A stretch of 64,000 nt of DNA, taken from assembly GCA_026315105.1 (NCBI GenBank), contig CM048746.1:644430898-644494897 (forward strand), written 5' to 3'. This DNA is from Locusta migratoria. Taxonomy: Eukaryota > Arthropoda > Insecta > Orthoptera > Acrididae. The notes beneath the pieces were generated by a model. It was given only the letters and a program-made list of their open reading frames with translations. It was not told where the DNA came from and did not search any database. This document shows, piece by piece, positions 20,590 through 31,732 of this stretch. Within the stretch, counting starts at the first letter, position 1; the number at the start of each line of letters is the position of its first letter. The position numbers and the translations under genes were made by a program.

Positions 20590-20825
20590 GAATGATGGAT
20601 TTTGTCATTTTATTATTGACATGTAAATTTTATTTGCGTGACACATCAATATGGATGTATACCACTGTGCTATATTAGAAATTGTTGTTACAGTCGTGAT
20701 GTAAAAAATTACGACAGGTCTGAAGATGGCGTCTAGCACGCCGAAACCGGTCATATAATTAAAAGAAGAAAGCTGCATTGGCTGAAAATTGTTATTAAAC
20801 AATTCTAGATTGTCCCAACAATGTG
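20590..20825 (+). mobile_element. Penelope-like terminal fragment with hammerhead-like core
   Basis: At 20720-20752 the sequence reads CTGAAGA, then a 5-bp hairpin (GGCGT/ACGCC), then GAAACCGGTC. This is the layout of a hammerhead ribozyme core with one extra U before stem II. The tail (ataattaaaagaagaaagctgc) has the same style as 36060-36150. No coding sequence remains. Confidence 0.5.
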
Positions 20826-21471
20826 TTCCTTATATAAAATTATTTTATTTCCCTGGAAATTCATTATTATTCAGTTATATTACGTCCTAAAACGCCCTGG
20901 AATCGAAGCCAGAATGATATATATCGCTCTGTACCCGTGTTAATTACTTGCAGAATGTCTTTTTATGCAATTATCCTCGTCTGCAGTGAAATAGGTTTTG
21001 AAGCTAATTGTACTCTGAAATACGTAATTTCCGCGGCAGTTATAGCATGTTTACTTCTTTTTGTTCGGGTGTCACCTGTTAAAACGTCATTAATTTACGT
21101 CCAGTTTGCACGTAACAACTTGTCATGTGTGTAGGAACATTGTTTTGCATCGTCTTGTCTGCAACGAAAAGTTTAGCCGTATTTCGACTAAGATAGTGCT
21201 TGTTGCTGCCAGTGTGCACATAAATTAGCGATATCGACTGCTGTTTTCTTTTTTGTTTTCAAAATATATAGCTGTTGCGGCCTATTTAAAGTAAATGAAA
21301 TGCAACTTCAAGCGGGGAGTGACATAGCAAATGGTGCTCTTTACCTAAGAAAACTATGGCGGACGGAACTTCATCTTGCTTCAAACATGTCGGACCATTA
21401 GCCACTCTATTAAACTTAAACTCTTTGTGTGAAAGATATAGAGGCTTTGGATACCCACCAAATCATGTATA
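20826..21471. other. No recognised feature
   Basis: AT-rich with no domain, tandem repeat or inverted repeat identified. Confidence 0.35.
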
Positions 21472-22379
21472 TCTATAAATGTGAGTGTCTGTTCGGTGTA
21501 CGTTTATCACGTCTGAACCACAAGACATAAAGAGCTAAAAATTTGTACAGTTACTAATGTCTATCCGAGGAAGGTTTTAGACACGCTTTTATAGCGATCG
21601 GATAGCTATTTTTCTATATATATATTAATGTGAATGTCTGTTCTGTGTACGCTTATCACGTCCGTACGACAAGAAGCAGAGACTTAAATATTTGTACAGT
21701 TACTAATTTATACCTGAGGAAGGTTTTAGGCACGGTTTTATAGCGATCTGATAGATATTTAGTAATTTGAAGAATATAACGTGAAATGCGGAACAGTAAT
21801 AACTTTTGAAAATTATATTTATGCTTTGAAAATGGTTTTATTGGTTGCATTGTTTCTTGAGGGTTGATAATGATAAAAGGGTGGAATATATTGGGATGGA
21901 AAGTTATCGGTGTATATAAAATTCTACGTGTGTGTGTGCGTGTGTTAATATTTCGCTCTGCAGCGAAAACTACAGAACGCAAACGAATGGTCTGTGTGTT
22001 ATTTGTTGTCCGAAGTCTCCCGTTGTACACCATAGCAGTTCCATGACGATAGCTATAAGGGGGTGTAAGATATGGTGGTTGAAAGTCGTCAAATTATAAA
22101 AAAATTAGGACTGAAGGCCAGCGATGACGTTTGCAACTCTTTAGCAAGGAGGTTACATACAGCGAAATTTGATGCCACAGATCATATCTTTGGTCTATGT
22201 GTGCTACAATGTCTTCAGTTCTTTCTATGTAAGGATAAGCATACGAATAAGGAAATAAGAATAAATAAAGCAGTAAAAAAGATATTTCTTTTAATACATC
22301 TCTTTAAAAAAATCGATTTGACGTTTCGCGCTTTATAATAACCAACGAACACGCGAGCAGAGCCGTGGGTTTAAGCTAG
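21472..22379 (+). mobile_element. Helitron-like non-autonomous element
   Basis: It begins TCTATAAATG directly after an A and ends with a CACG/CGTG hairpin, then GGGTTTAAGCTAG, followed by T. That is the TC...CTAG/T layout of Helitrons. The 5' end is duplicated in tandem: a second start-like TCTATATATA at 21613 is followed by the same gtctgttc.gtgtacg.ttatcacg block. The middle part (21890-22270) is related to 27536-27840. No Rep/helicase frame is present. Confidence 0.6.
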
Positions 22380-22599
22380 TATTTCTATATAACGATCTGT
22401 CTTTAGAGATAATATAAGATTTTTGTGTTTCTTGTCTAATTACGTTCTTGGCACATAAAGATTTCAGACTCACTAACAACTCGTCTCCAAACTCAGTTTT
22501 ACTCACGGAAAAGTTATGCGGTCGCTCCTGGATGCGGTATACAATTAACGTCACAACGGAGTGTTGAATGCGTGGCAACAGGAAGAGCACCTGCATTTT

Positions 22600-23110
22600 A
22601 TGTCATTAACACTGCCAAACACACAATGGCATGCAGGCCCTGCGACGACACGGGATAAGGCTACGAGAAACAACAAGTAGTGCAGCCGTAGATGTAATTG
22701 CGCCACCGGGCGCGAGCGAATGTGGCAGCGTAGTCGAGCAGGTGCTAACAAAGGACGAAAATGCCGCAGCGAGACGAATAAACAAGAGAGAGAGAGAGAG
22801 AGAGTTTGAATGGCGGGCGGGAGGGCGAGGTGAGCTTCTTGTCGCTAACGAAGCCTTCGCCTGCATTGTGCGGCCGGCAGCAGCACGTGCTAATGAGAGC
22901 GGCCGCGTGCTACACACGTGGCCCGCACGTGTTCCTACAACAAAACACTGCGCGTCCCGACGTCTCAGCGAGACGAGTGACGTCACTCAACCGCAGCTTT
23001 TTCTAGGGGTCCACTCGCTCGCTGTCTTAAGAAGTTTGCAAAAAGACGTGGCACAGCGGGCCTGCGACAAGCATCGGTAATCACACCAGAACCGTAGCCC
23101 GCATATGCAA
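22600..23110. other. CpG-rich non-repeat block
   Basis: CpG-dense, with an AG dinucleotide run (about 22785-22804) and a perfect palindrome GAGTGACGTCACTC at 22975-22988 containing a full CRE core. Frames on both strands are compositional. It is a candidate regulatory island. Confidence 0.5.
22975..22988. promoter_or_regulatory. CRE-type palindrome
   Basis: GAGTGACGTCACTC contains TGACGTCA, the full binding site of CREB/ATF bZIP factors. Its position within a CpG-dense block is suggestive, but occupancy is unknown. Confidence 0.35.
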
Positions 23111-23344
23111 TCCGGGATTACTAAATTACGGTAGCAGTTATTTAGTCACACGCCACAATTGGACGCCCACCACAGGTAATGCCCAGAGCAGTGTCCAGGT
23201 GCAGTGGACCCGCCTTAAATCGATGTTGCATACAAGATACCTGGTTTTATCTTGAAGACATTCTGCTGCCACAACAAACACGCCTGCGCGGTTCTCTGGC
23301 GATTTAACATGTGTTTAATACACAGTGCTCTTCAGATCTTCCTA

Positions 23345-23698
23345 CGTCAGTAAATGTGCCCTCAGACAAGTGTCAACTGGACATCGTTCCTGTCTTTCTG
23401 TCCTGGCATCCTCCATTTGCTTGTAGCTTCTTCCTTTCTTCACGTCTGTGAACATACCAAACCATCTTCTTCCTCCCCCTCTTTTTCCTTCTACTTTTCC
23501 CTCCGTTGTCAACTGCAGTAGATACTTCATGAGGAATACGTGTCCCACCTAAGATATTTTCTTCTTCTGAATCATCCTCATGAAGCTCCTTTTCTCTTTT
23601 AGCCTGCTCAGCACCTCCTCATTTCTCATTTTGTCTCTCCCTTTCACTTTTCTTCACCCTTCTCTATATCCACATTCCAAAACCTTTCTACACTCCTG
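23345..23698 (-). mobile_element. RTE-type LINE C-terminal fragment (third family)
   Basis: The minus strand reads EVLSRLKEKRSFMRMIQ and ISWVGHVFLMKYLLQLT, then EGKVEGKRGGGRRWFGMF. This is the LINE C-terminal block (usually GHV.R...L...EGKVEG.RGRGRPR). It is too divergent to be the RTE of 13958. Confidence 0.7.
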
Positions 23699-24008
23699 CC
23701 CATTAAAATTACTACACCACGAAGATGACGCGCTACAGACGCGAAATTTAACCGACAGGAAGAAGATGCAGTGATATGCAAATGATTAGCTTTTCAGAGC
23801 ATTCACACAAGGCACCAACCGGTGGCGACACCTACAACGTGCTGACATGAGGATAGTTTCCAAACGATTTCTCATACAAAAACAGCAGTTGACCGGCGTT
23901 ACTTGGTGAAACGTTGTTGTGATGCCTCGTGTAAGGAGGAGAAATGCGTACCATCACGTTTCCGACTTTGATAAAAGTCGGATTGTAAACTATTGCGATT
24001 GCGATTTG
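23699..24008 (+). mobile_element. Tc1-like transposon 5' fragment
   Basis: The left part carries ttaaaattactacaccacg, then a UTR, then an ATG at about 23922 encoding MPRVRRRNAYHHVSDFDKSR, the start of an arthropod Tc1-like transposase. The coding run stops within about 30 residues at an A/G-rich run; the rest is missing. Confidence 0.7.
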
Positions 24009-24230
24009 AAAAAGAAAAAAGAAAAAAAGAAATAGGCGCGATTTGACACTGTCTGAGTGCCTGACAGTAAAGTGTTCCCGCGTTTTAGGTCTCGCCGTTC
24101 ATACCGACCCGCAACAATTTTTACAGACGATTTTGTGGGCCTTAACGAGGAGAACCTTCCTATGACGTTATTAACGGACTCCACTCTACCTCGACTATTA
24201 TGCTTCGGAAAAAATTAAAGAGTGTTACAA

Positions 24231-24357
24231 TATTTGTAAATCTATGGAACATAACTACTGCGGTCATCAGTCCCTGGGCTTACTCGAACCTCCGACGGGG
24301 AGAAACCGCGCACCGCAAGCAAGACGCCGTTTAGCGCTGGGCTATTCCACAGCGGCA
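24231..24357 (-). mobile_element. SINE type B, internally deleted
   Basis: The tail (atttgtaaatctatggaac, gtcatcagtcc) is joined to the head (ctcgaacctccgacggg ... gctattccacagcggc). About 60 bp between them is missing. Confidence 0.75.
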
Positions 24358-24722
24358 AAAATTTCAAGTAATAGTTGTTCAGAATTTAATATCGAGTAAC
24401 TTGAGCTACATTTTTTTCCGATATTTTGACTCGGAAAGTTGCTACACACGCATAAACATATAATTCTTCAGATGGCTCTACCACTGAATTCTTTGGCTCT
24501 AAATCACTTATTGGAGGTTCGAAGAATGATATTTCATCTCGGGATGAAAATATCGCAAGAAAGTACCTTTTTACAATAAATAAGAAATTTATAAAACCAT
24601 GAATTACAACTGATAGTCATGATTCATGATTACTGGAAATGGTTTCATTATTTCGTTATCCCCCTTGGTTTTTCTCATAATTGAATTTCTTTGAAAAAGT
24701 CTGTCATAAAGACCAGAAAGAA
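24358..24722. other. No recognised feature
   Basis: AT-rich with no repeat or domain identified. Confidence 0.35.
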
Positions 24723-25024
24723 ATTGTTGTTGTTGTGTTGGTATGGTCTTCTGTCCGGAGACTGGTTTGATGCAGCTCTCCTCCCTACTCTATCCTGAGC
24801 AAGCCTTTTCATCTTCTCATAAGAACGGCAACCCACATACATTTGAATCTGCTTACTATATGCGTCTCTTGGGTTCCCTCTGCGAGTTTTACCCCACACA
24901 CTTCCCTACATTACTAAATTTACGATTCCTCGATGTCTAAGAATGTGTCCTACCAAGCGATCCCTTCTTTTAGTCAAGGTATGCCAAAAATTCCTTTTCT
25001 CACCAATTCTGTACAGTTCTTCTT
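24723..25024 (-). mobile_element. RTE LINE 3' fragment
   Basis: Starts with the ttgttgttgtg-type 3' end and continues ccggagactggtttgatgca. Minus-strand frame 24675-24899 begins MWGKTRRGNPRDAYSKQIQM, matching the RTE C-terminus. It is truncated at a T21 run near 25027. Confidence 0.9.
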
Positions 25025-25137
25025 CATTTATTTTTTTTTTTTTTTTTCTTTGGGTAGATCTTTGATTTACGGCCGTTGGTTCGGTTTGTTCATGGTTGTT
25101 CGTTGAATATTTGGTTCAGCGTTTTAATTACAGAGAG

Positions 25138-25587
25138 ACATTACAATAAAGTTCCGGATTGCTGCTTATATTTTATGTAATAGTGCTACAGCTGTTTCGA
25201 CAGTTTGTCATTCTCAAGCGGGTCTACGATGTTTGGACGTTATATACTGACATCTGGCGTAACTGTTGCATAAACTATATGGAAAACGTATTTAGTTGTT
25301 GTATACGGTTTTTAGCTGTCACGAATTATGCAACTTTTTACGTTAAAACGTTAAATTTAAATTATACAACTAAATACACGTATTTAGTTGTTGTATATTT
25401 CCATATAGTTTATGCAACAGTTACGCCAGATGTCAGCATATAACGTCCAAACATCATAGACGCGCTTGAAAATGACAAACTGTCGAAACAGCTGTAGCAC
25501 TATTAAATAAAATATAAGCAGCAATCCGGAACTTTATTGCAATGTCTTTGTACGACATATGTGATGCTGCAGGCCCAACAATTAGGA
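25138..25587. mobile_element. Inverted-pair Penelope-like mini-element
   Basis: Long inverted arms (about 25138-25290 and 25390-25550, sharing caataaagttccggattgct) are followed by a one-sided tail to 25587. The 12-mer AATTACAGAGAG flanks it at 25126-25137 and 25588-25599. A hammerhead-like core CTTGAAAAT, GAC-loop-GTC, GAAACAGCTGT stands at 25465-25494, with its inverse in the left arm. No protein is encoded. Confidence 0.75.
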
Positions 25588-25599
25588 AATTACAGAGAG

Positions 25600-26257
25600 C
25601 GCTCAGCTCTCTGGCCGGGCGCGCTGAGCCACGGCGCCCGGCGCTACCGAGCCGGTTGGAAAAACCTACTGCAGTGTGCGTACAATTTGTCTCCCTCTCC
25701 ATCTCTCTCTTACTTCTCCCCATCCATCTCTTCATGTTCTCCAATTCTTGCCCGAAGAATCTTACAGGCAATAATGTAGCGTCTTTAAGATATTGTTTAC
25801 TTTGTAATTCATTTATCATTTTATTTTCGATGCGATGTGCCCAATATTCTTATCGTAACATGACCATTTATTTACATTAGTGTAGAAACATATTTATACT
25901 TTTACTTCTATGTGTTGCTTCCTGTGGTTTTATTTTATAGCCTATATTGTTTTGTAGTTTAACTAATGCATTTTGTTTTCTGTATGTAAATGCTTTGATA
26001 CTCGCATAATTTCGTAACATTACATTCAACCTTAAGAATCCTAAATTCACGATATCTATGCAAAAGAACATTAAAAATTTACAAAAGATTCTCTACAGAT
26101 AGCCCTATATCACAGAAACATAAGTAACAAGGACTTCTGACAAGCAGTAACGGGTTCATCAAGGAACGTGTAAATTTGTATGGTCACAAAAATAACATGT
26201 GTGTATATCATCGTCAACCTCTGCATATAAAAGTTTAAATAAACGTAATTCAAAAAC
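25600..26257. other. No recognised feature
   Basis: A short GC-rich patch (about 25600-25670) and a CT-rich patch (25690-25740), then AT-rich DNA. No domain identified. Confidence 0.35.
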
Positions 26258-26372
26258 TGGCTGGGTAAGTCAGTTCGAAAGTCGAAGGTAGGTAACGGCA
26301 TACCACCTTCAAACAGGACCGTGCCTGATAAAGAACTGTGAAGTCCAAACCGATCTTCGGTTTGTTGACTGA
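26258..26372 (+). mobile_element. SINE type C 3' fragment
   Basis: Only the body is present: aactggctgggtaagtcag, ggtaacggcataccacctt and ttgttgactgattta. Confidence 0.85.
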
Positions 26373-27254
26373 TTTATGTTTTCACTAATCCGAATGTGAC
26401 ACAATTGCTCTAATTCCTAAGTGTTACAAAAGAAAAGAGCTACTTTGGATCAGTCAGTTTGACATTACGATGGGTCGATAAACGGCATTATTTATAGCAT
26501 TTTGTAATAGCTGTGAATATTAAGTAGATGTTTACCTCTTGTAAGTCACTTAGAGCTCAATAAATGCAAATGATTAAGATAGTTTACATGAGCTTGCTGC
26601 CACACTTAATTTCAAGCACTCACTAGTCCTTGTGGCGCAGTTTGCATATAATTCCCTGAAGTGTGGGACGCATTTACATACATTAGCGTCCAGTCACGGA
26701 CACTTCAGCGGCAGCTCGATCAGAGTCCAAGAGCAGGAAAACCCACCACCGGGGTTGTCCGCTGCTTGCTTTGCTTACGTAACGGTCTGGCTGGCTGCGC
26801 GCTATCAAAGGGATTCTTTACAAAGGCCGACCGAGTCGTCGAGGACTCGATATCTTCGGGACCACTGCACTCCACCGCTCCATCTGGTACGCATCAGCTC
26901 TCTTCTGAAGCGGTCTCCTATCCGCAACCAGCAGTCCTTTATTCCATACTGTCAACCATCAATGCGTAACATTCTTTTGAGATTTAATAAGCCCTTTAAT
27001 CCTACAATCAGCTGCTAATACATTCTTAATCGTTGCGGCATCTGAAAAATTAGTTTTGTATATTCATCTCCAGGTAGATGTAATATTGCAAGATATTTAA
27101 CAAACAAAAACACTGAAATACACAATTTCGTGGCCATGTGGAGACACTCTGTTGTCGAATTTATCTGTAGTGAGTAACGAGTAGAACTTAAGATTGAAAA
27201 CAGCATAACTACAGCCATAACTACACATCGCAAACGAATAGTGTTTCTACGTGG
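26373..27254. other. Unrecognised, locally GC-moderate
   Basis: Overlapping plus-strand frames of 128 and 102 codons (26632-27018, 26661-26969) occur in slightly GC-rich DNA. I recognise no domain and see no codon pattern that favours either. Confidence 0.3.
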
Positions 27255-27264
27255 TAGTAGGTAT

Positions 27265-27460
27265 GTTCAAATGTTTGTATAGTCTATGGGACTTAACTAC
27301 GAGGTCATCAGTCCCTAAACTTACAAACTACTTATGAACTACTTACGAACTAGGACGGCGCAAATATCCATGCCCGAGGGGGGATTCGAACCCCCGACCG
27401 TAGTGGCCGTGCAGACCGTGACTGGAGCGCCTCAGTCTCCTCGGCCACCGCGGCCGGCCA
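27265..27460 (-). mobile_element. SINE type A
   Basis: Full-length reverse copy. The perfect duplication TAGTAGGTAT lies at 27255-27264 and 27461-27470. Confidence 0.93.
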
Positions 27461-27535
27461 TAGTAGGTATCAGTCTCCCATTGTGCGCTACGGTGGTAGA
27501 GGATTGATAACGAAATGGGAGTTGAAAATTACCCA

Positions 27536-27840
27536 CTTACACAAAATTCTATGTGTGGGTGTGAATAGTTTGCTCTTCAGGAAAAACTACACAATGGAGA
27601 CGAACGATCTCTCTGTGTTGTTGTAGTGCAAAATGTCCCGTTGTACACCATAGCAATTCCGTCTCGATAGCTGAAAGTGGTTGAAAGTCTCCAACTTATA
27701 TAAATTTCGGACTGAAGATCAGCGATGACTTTTGACACTATAATAGCAAAGAGGTTATATACAGCGAAACCTGATGCATATTCTTCGGTTGTTTTCCTGC
27801 AACAAGAAAACGAATAAAGAAAAATAAGTGCACATTGCAG
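27536..27840 (+). repeat. Repeat related to the Helitron-like middle
   Basis: Shares blocks with 21890-22270 in the same order: aaaactacac.a, cccgttgtacaccatagca, ggttgaaagtc, and ttatatacagcgaaa. Termini were not found, so it is a fragment of the same family. Confidence 0.6.
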
Positions 27841-28644
27841 TTTGAAAAGTAAAACTACCAAGAAAGATGCCAAAGCGTGACAAAGAAATTTCGAGTTCTG
27901 GATCCGTTTCTAAAAGACAGGACACGGTGCTGAAAAGTGAATGTACAGACGATAGAAACTTGAAATTTGTAGAAGTTTATCTTACACTGCAGGCATCAGA
28001 GATTTTTCAGTATTCCCATCCCTAAGGGGGTGAAATAGGACATAAACGGTTTTTTGAAAATACGTTGCTATTAACGCAGTTTTGAAGCAAGAAATACAAA
28101 ACTTCGGATTCAGATTTTTCATTGGAATTTAAAAAAAGAAAAAAAAAAAAAAAAAGTGTTTCGGGATGTTTTGAATTCTGCCATCGGGGGGGGGGGGGGT
28201 GGCAAGGTTTAACAAAATACTTAATTAGGAAAGCGTTTTTAAATGCGAAATGTATGAAAATTTATATTTAGATATGGAAACAACCAATTTAAGCTAGTCC
28301 AGTATAATTTCTAGAGATGTCAACGAGAAATGTTTCGATTAGTGGAAGCAGCGGTAGGACAAATGCAGTAGTTGAAAAGGAGAGTTTTTTTGAAGGGTAT
28401 AAGATTGTCGTATAAACAATTTGAAAATATATAGCTTTTTTTTGCCCCTCCTCGTAAAACATGACAAATAGGGGCTACCACTGAAAACGGAGTAAACCAG
28501 TCGGCGTCTCCCTAGCTGTGCAACGCCATCTCGCATCTCACTGACCTGGGTCTCCTATACGACGCATAAATCCGCCACGTCTTATTCAGTATTTGATGCC
28601 TCGGTATGAGTTACGACGTGCAAATTCCACGTTTTAGCAAAGCG
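27841..28644. other. No recognised feature; homopolymer runs
   Basis: AT-rich DNA with an A15 run (about 28141-28155) and a G13 run (about 28187-28199). No coding signal. Confidence 0.35.
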
Positions 28645-29972
28645 GAACTGGACCGACAAGGGTTCGCAAATCGATTCCGTATTTCTTGATATCCAGAAAG
28701 CTTTTTACACCGTACCTCACAAACGGCTTTTAATCAAATTGCATGGTTATGGTATATCGCCCCAAATTTGCGATTGGATAGGGGATTTCTTCTCAGAGAG
28801 GACACAGTTCGTAGTAATCGATGGTAAGGCATCGACTAAAACAGAGGTGATATCGAGCGTTCCACAGGGTGGTGTTATTGGTCCTCTGCTGTTCCTTATT
28901 TACATAAACGATTTCGGGAAAAATCTAAGTAGATCTCCTAGGTTGTTTGCAAATGACACCGTCTAGTAAAATCATCTGAAGATCAAAACCAACTGCAGAA
29001 CGATCTGAATAAGACATCAGTATGGTGTAAAAATGGGCAATTGATTCTACATAATGAGAAGTGTGAAGTTGTCCACATGAGTACGAAAAGAAATCCGTTA
29101 AACTTTGTTTGCAAGATAAATCAGTCAAAAGTGAAGGCCGTAAACTCCACAACATACCTAGGAATTACTTTTACTTCAGACGTAAATTGGAAAGAACACG
29201 TAGATAATATCGCGGGAAAGGCGAACCAGAGACTGCGTTTTATTGGCAGAACCCTTAAAACATGCAACAGAACTACAAAAGAAACTGCATGCAGTATGCT
29301 TGTCCGTCCATTTTTGGAGCATTGCAGCCCAGTGTGGGATCCTTATCAGGTGGGTTTGACAGAGGACATCGAAAGAGTCCAAAGAAGGGCAGCTCGTTTC
29401 GTATTGTCACGATACAGGGGAGACAGCGTTACGGAAATGATACAGGATCTGGGATGGCAATCATTACAACAACGCCGCTTATCGCTGCGGCGTGGGCTAC
29501 TTGCGAAACTCCAATCGCCAAGCCGGCCGCGGTGGCCGAGCTTTCTGCGGCGCGTCAGTCACAGTCTGCACGGCCACTACGTTCGGGGGTTCGAATTCCC
29601 CCTCGGGCATGGATATTTGTGCCGTCCTTAGTGTTAGCTAGTTCATATGTAGTTTGTAAGTTTAGGGACTGATGACCCCGTAGTTAAGTCGTATAAGCTC
29701 TACAAACATTTATTTATTTTCCAATCGCCAACATTCTCCTCCGAATGCGAAAATATATTGTTGACTCCCACTTACATAGGTAGAAATGATCATCAGAATA
29801 AAATACGAGAAATCAGTGCTCGAACGGAGAGAGATTCAGGTGTTCTTTCTTTCCGCGCGCTATTCGAGGATGGAATGGGAGATAAAATAGTATAACGGTG
29901 GTTCGATGAACCCTCTGCCAGGCACTTAAATGTGATTTGCAGAGTATCCCATGTAGATGTAGATGTAGATGT
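28645..29972 (+). mobile_element. CR1/Jockey-type LINE, 5'-truncated
   Basis: Readable RT runs from TDKGSQIDSVFLDIQKAF through GYGISPQICDWIGDFF and SVPQGGVIGPLLFLIYINDF to LFANDTV. The expected FADD box is FAND and is followed by a stop. Coding resumes in another frame with LHNEKCEVVHMSTKRNPL, YLGITFTSDVNWKEHV and RRAARFVLSRYRGDSV. A SINE interrupts it at 29522-29719. The 3' end is three to four gtagat units (about 29950-29972). Confidence 0.9.
29522..29719 (+). mobile_element. SINE type A in LINE
   Basis: The perfect duplication TCCAATCGCCAA stands at 29510-29521 and 29720-29731. The head gccggccgcggtggccgag and the full tail are present. Confidence 0.93.
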
Positions 29973-29984
29973 AGACCAGCTCTC

Positions 29985-30245
29985 GGTGCACGCCCTATGT
30001 GAGGTGGTCTGCAGCGGCAGAGAGGGACGTGAGCAGGGCACGGTTGCCCGTAGAGACGGCGGGGTCCGGCCGCACGTACCAGCAGGCGATGGGGGAGGCG
30101 CGAGTTATACAGGGCAGGCCAGCAGGTAGCCTACGCGAGGGCGAGGGGGGAACACGCAACGCTGCCCGACGCACCTGCCGTCCGGTCGCTCTTTTTACTT
30201 CTGCCTATCTCTTCTTAATGCCTGTGCCGCGGAACGCGTCGAGAG
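29985..30245. other. CpG-rich non-repeat block
   Basis: CpG-dense segment between a LINE 3' end and repeat copy 2. No recognised coding similarity. Confidence 0.4.
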
Positions 30246-30410
30246 TAGTCTTGTGTAGTTCGCGAACGAACTAGTTCGGAAGAGCGCTCCCACAGGCGAA
30301 CTACGCGAACTAGTTTACAGATCCCTCACCTCTTAGTTCGTCCGCTCCTTTTCCGAAGACTGACGGGGAACAGCGAGAGGACGCGAGATCGCGCAGAATC
30401 GCGTGATTCC

Positions 30411-30606
30411 AAAATGTTCAAATGCCTGTAAATCTATTGGACCAAACTGCGTGGTCATCAGTCTGTAGCTTACAAACTACTTAAACCTAGGTAAACTAAC
30501 CTAATGACAACACAAACACCCAGGGAGGACTCGAACCTCCACGGCGAGCAACCGCGCGCTCCGCAGCGAGGCGCTTTAGACCGCTCGGCTTCTCCACCGT
30601 GGCAAT
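30411..30606 (-). mobile_element. SINE type B
   Basis: Duplication GTGATTCC at 30403-30410 and 30607-30614. A small internal deletion lies before the B-box (cacccagggaggactcg). Confidence 0.92.
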
Positions 30607-31176
30607 GTGATTCCCTTCTGCCTGTTCCCTTCATTTCGAGCTGAGATGCAGCTGAGCTGTATATTCATAGTTCAATGCCACAAGAAATCTATTTTAAAAA
30701 TGAAGTACTACGAGTACTCTGTATGCAAAGTAGTTGAATACCATTGTATCAACCATTCGTGTAAATAACTGGTTTATTTGCATAAGTATTTGATGTCAAA
30801 TTGCCCAAATATGCGGGTAATAGCATACGCTTTGGCGACACTGGTTCTTTATATGAAAAAGCTGTTATAAAAAAAAGAAGTCTTTTTAGTAGCGGTAGCA
30901 AAAGCCAAAAAGAGCGGACGAACTAGAAGGAGCGGACGAACTAGGAGCAGCGGACGATTATGCCAAACGTATCTCGCTTCATAGTTCGTTGGATTCTTTT
31001 CCGAAGACCTTCGGACAATAGCGAGAGGGCGCGTAGCAGAATTAAATGTCACGTGTTTGCCTTCTGCTGATGAGTCATTTCGAGGTGAGCGTCTGCCTGC
31101 TAGATTACATATTTCAGTGCTACAAAATTTCTGGTTTGAAGTATTCTGCACTCTGCAATATCTGACAAATAAATTC

Positions 31177-31486
31177 GCCTCGGTTGCACAGTGGTAGAGT
31201 GACAGACTACAAATCCAAAGGTCGCGGGTTCGATCCCCCACGGGTCCTAGGATTTTTATCCGTCACTTTCCACTTCTTTCACCTCTGGCAGTATTGCTCA
31301 TGTGAAAAATACCGAGTAGCACGTGGTTCGGAACCCACCTTAAACTGTAGGTTCCCCTATAACTGGCTGGTAAGTCAGTTCAAAGGTCGGAGGAAGGCAA
31401 CGACATACCACCTCCAAACAGGACCATGCCTAGTAAAGCACTATGGTGTTCAAACCAATCTTTTGGATTGTTGACTGCTTTACCTT
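31177..31486 (+). mobile_element. SINE type C
   Basis: Near full-length (head gcctcggttgcacagtggta, tail ttgactgctttacct). TAAATTC stands on both sides (31170-31176 and 31487-31493). The empty site in repeat copy 1 confirms the insertion. Confidence 0.9.
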
Positions 31487-31732
31487 TAAATTCCATAATG
31501 CCAAGATATAGAGATAACTCTAAACTTAAACGCGAGAAATTATCCACAAAGTGTTTCTTTTGGTTTGCGTGATATCATTAGCGGCTCAAGCAGCAAGCGC
31601 ATGAGGCAGATAGGTGGGGGAACATTCTCCCTCCACCTGAACGCGCAGACCACGCCGCTTAGCCGTCACTGGGAGCGGACCAACTAAAATCTAGTGAGCG
31701 CTCCCGATCGCGAACTATTATGCGCAAGCCTA

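Larger units (their letters stand above)
30246..31732 (-). mobile_element. Unclassified TIR repeat, copy 2
   Basis: Inverse orientation relative to 765-2064. The ends TAGTCTTGTG and CAAGCCTA (reverse complement TAGGCTTGCGCATAATAG) match copy 1. It carries a SINE B (30411-30606) and a SINE C (31177-31486) that copy 1 lacks. Conversely, copy 1 has the palindromic insert and more minisatellite units. Confidence 0.7.

Noticed and set aside
26632..27018. Possible host exon
   Set aside because: Two overlapping frames of similar size, no domain, no splice-site context that I could support, and no similarity recognised.
21890..28000. CRISPR-like or regularly spaced arrays
   Set aside because: The window is eukaryotic, and the only short regular array (1211-1291) is a minisatellite without spacers.
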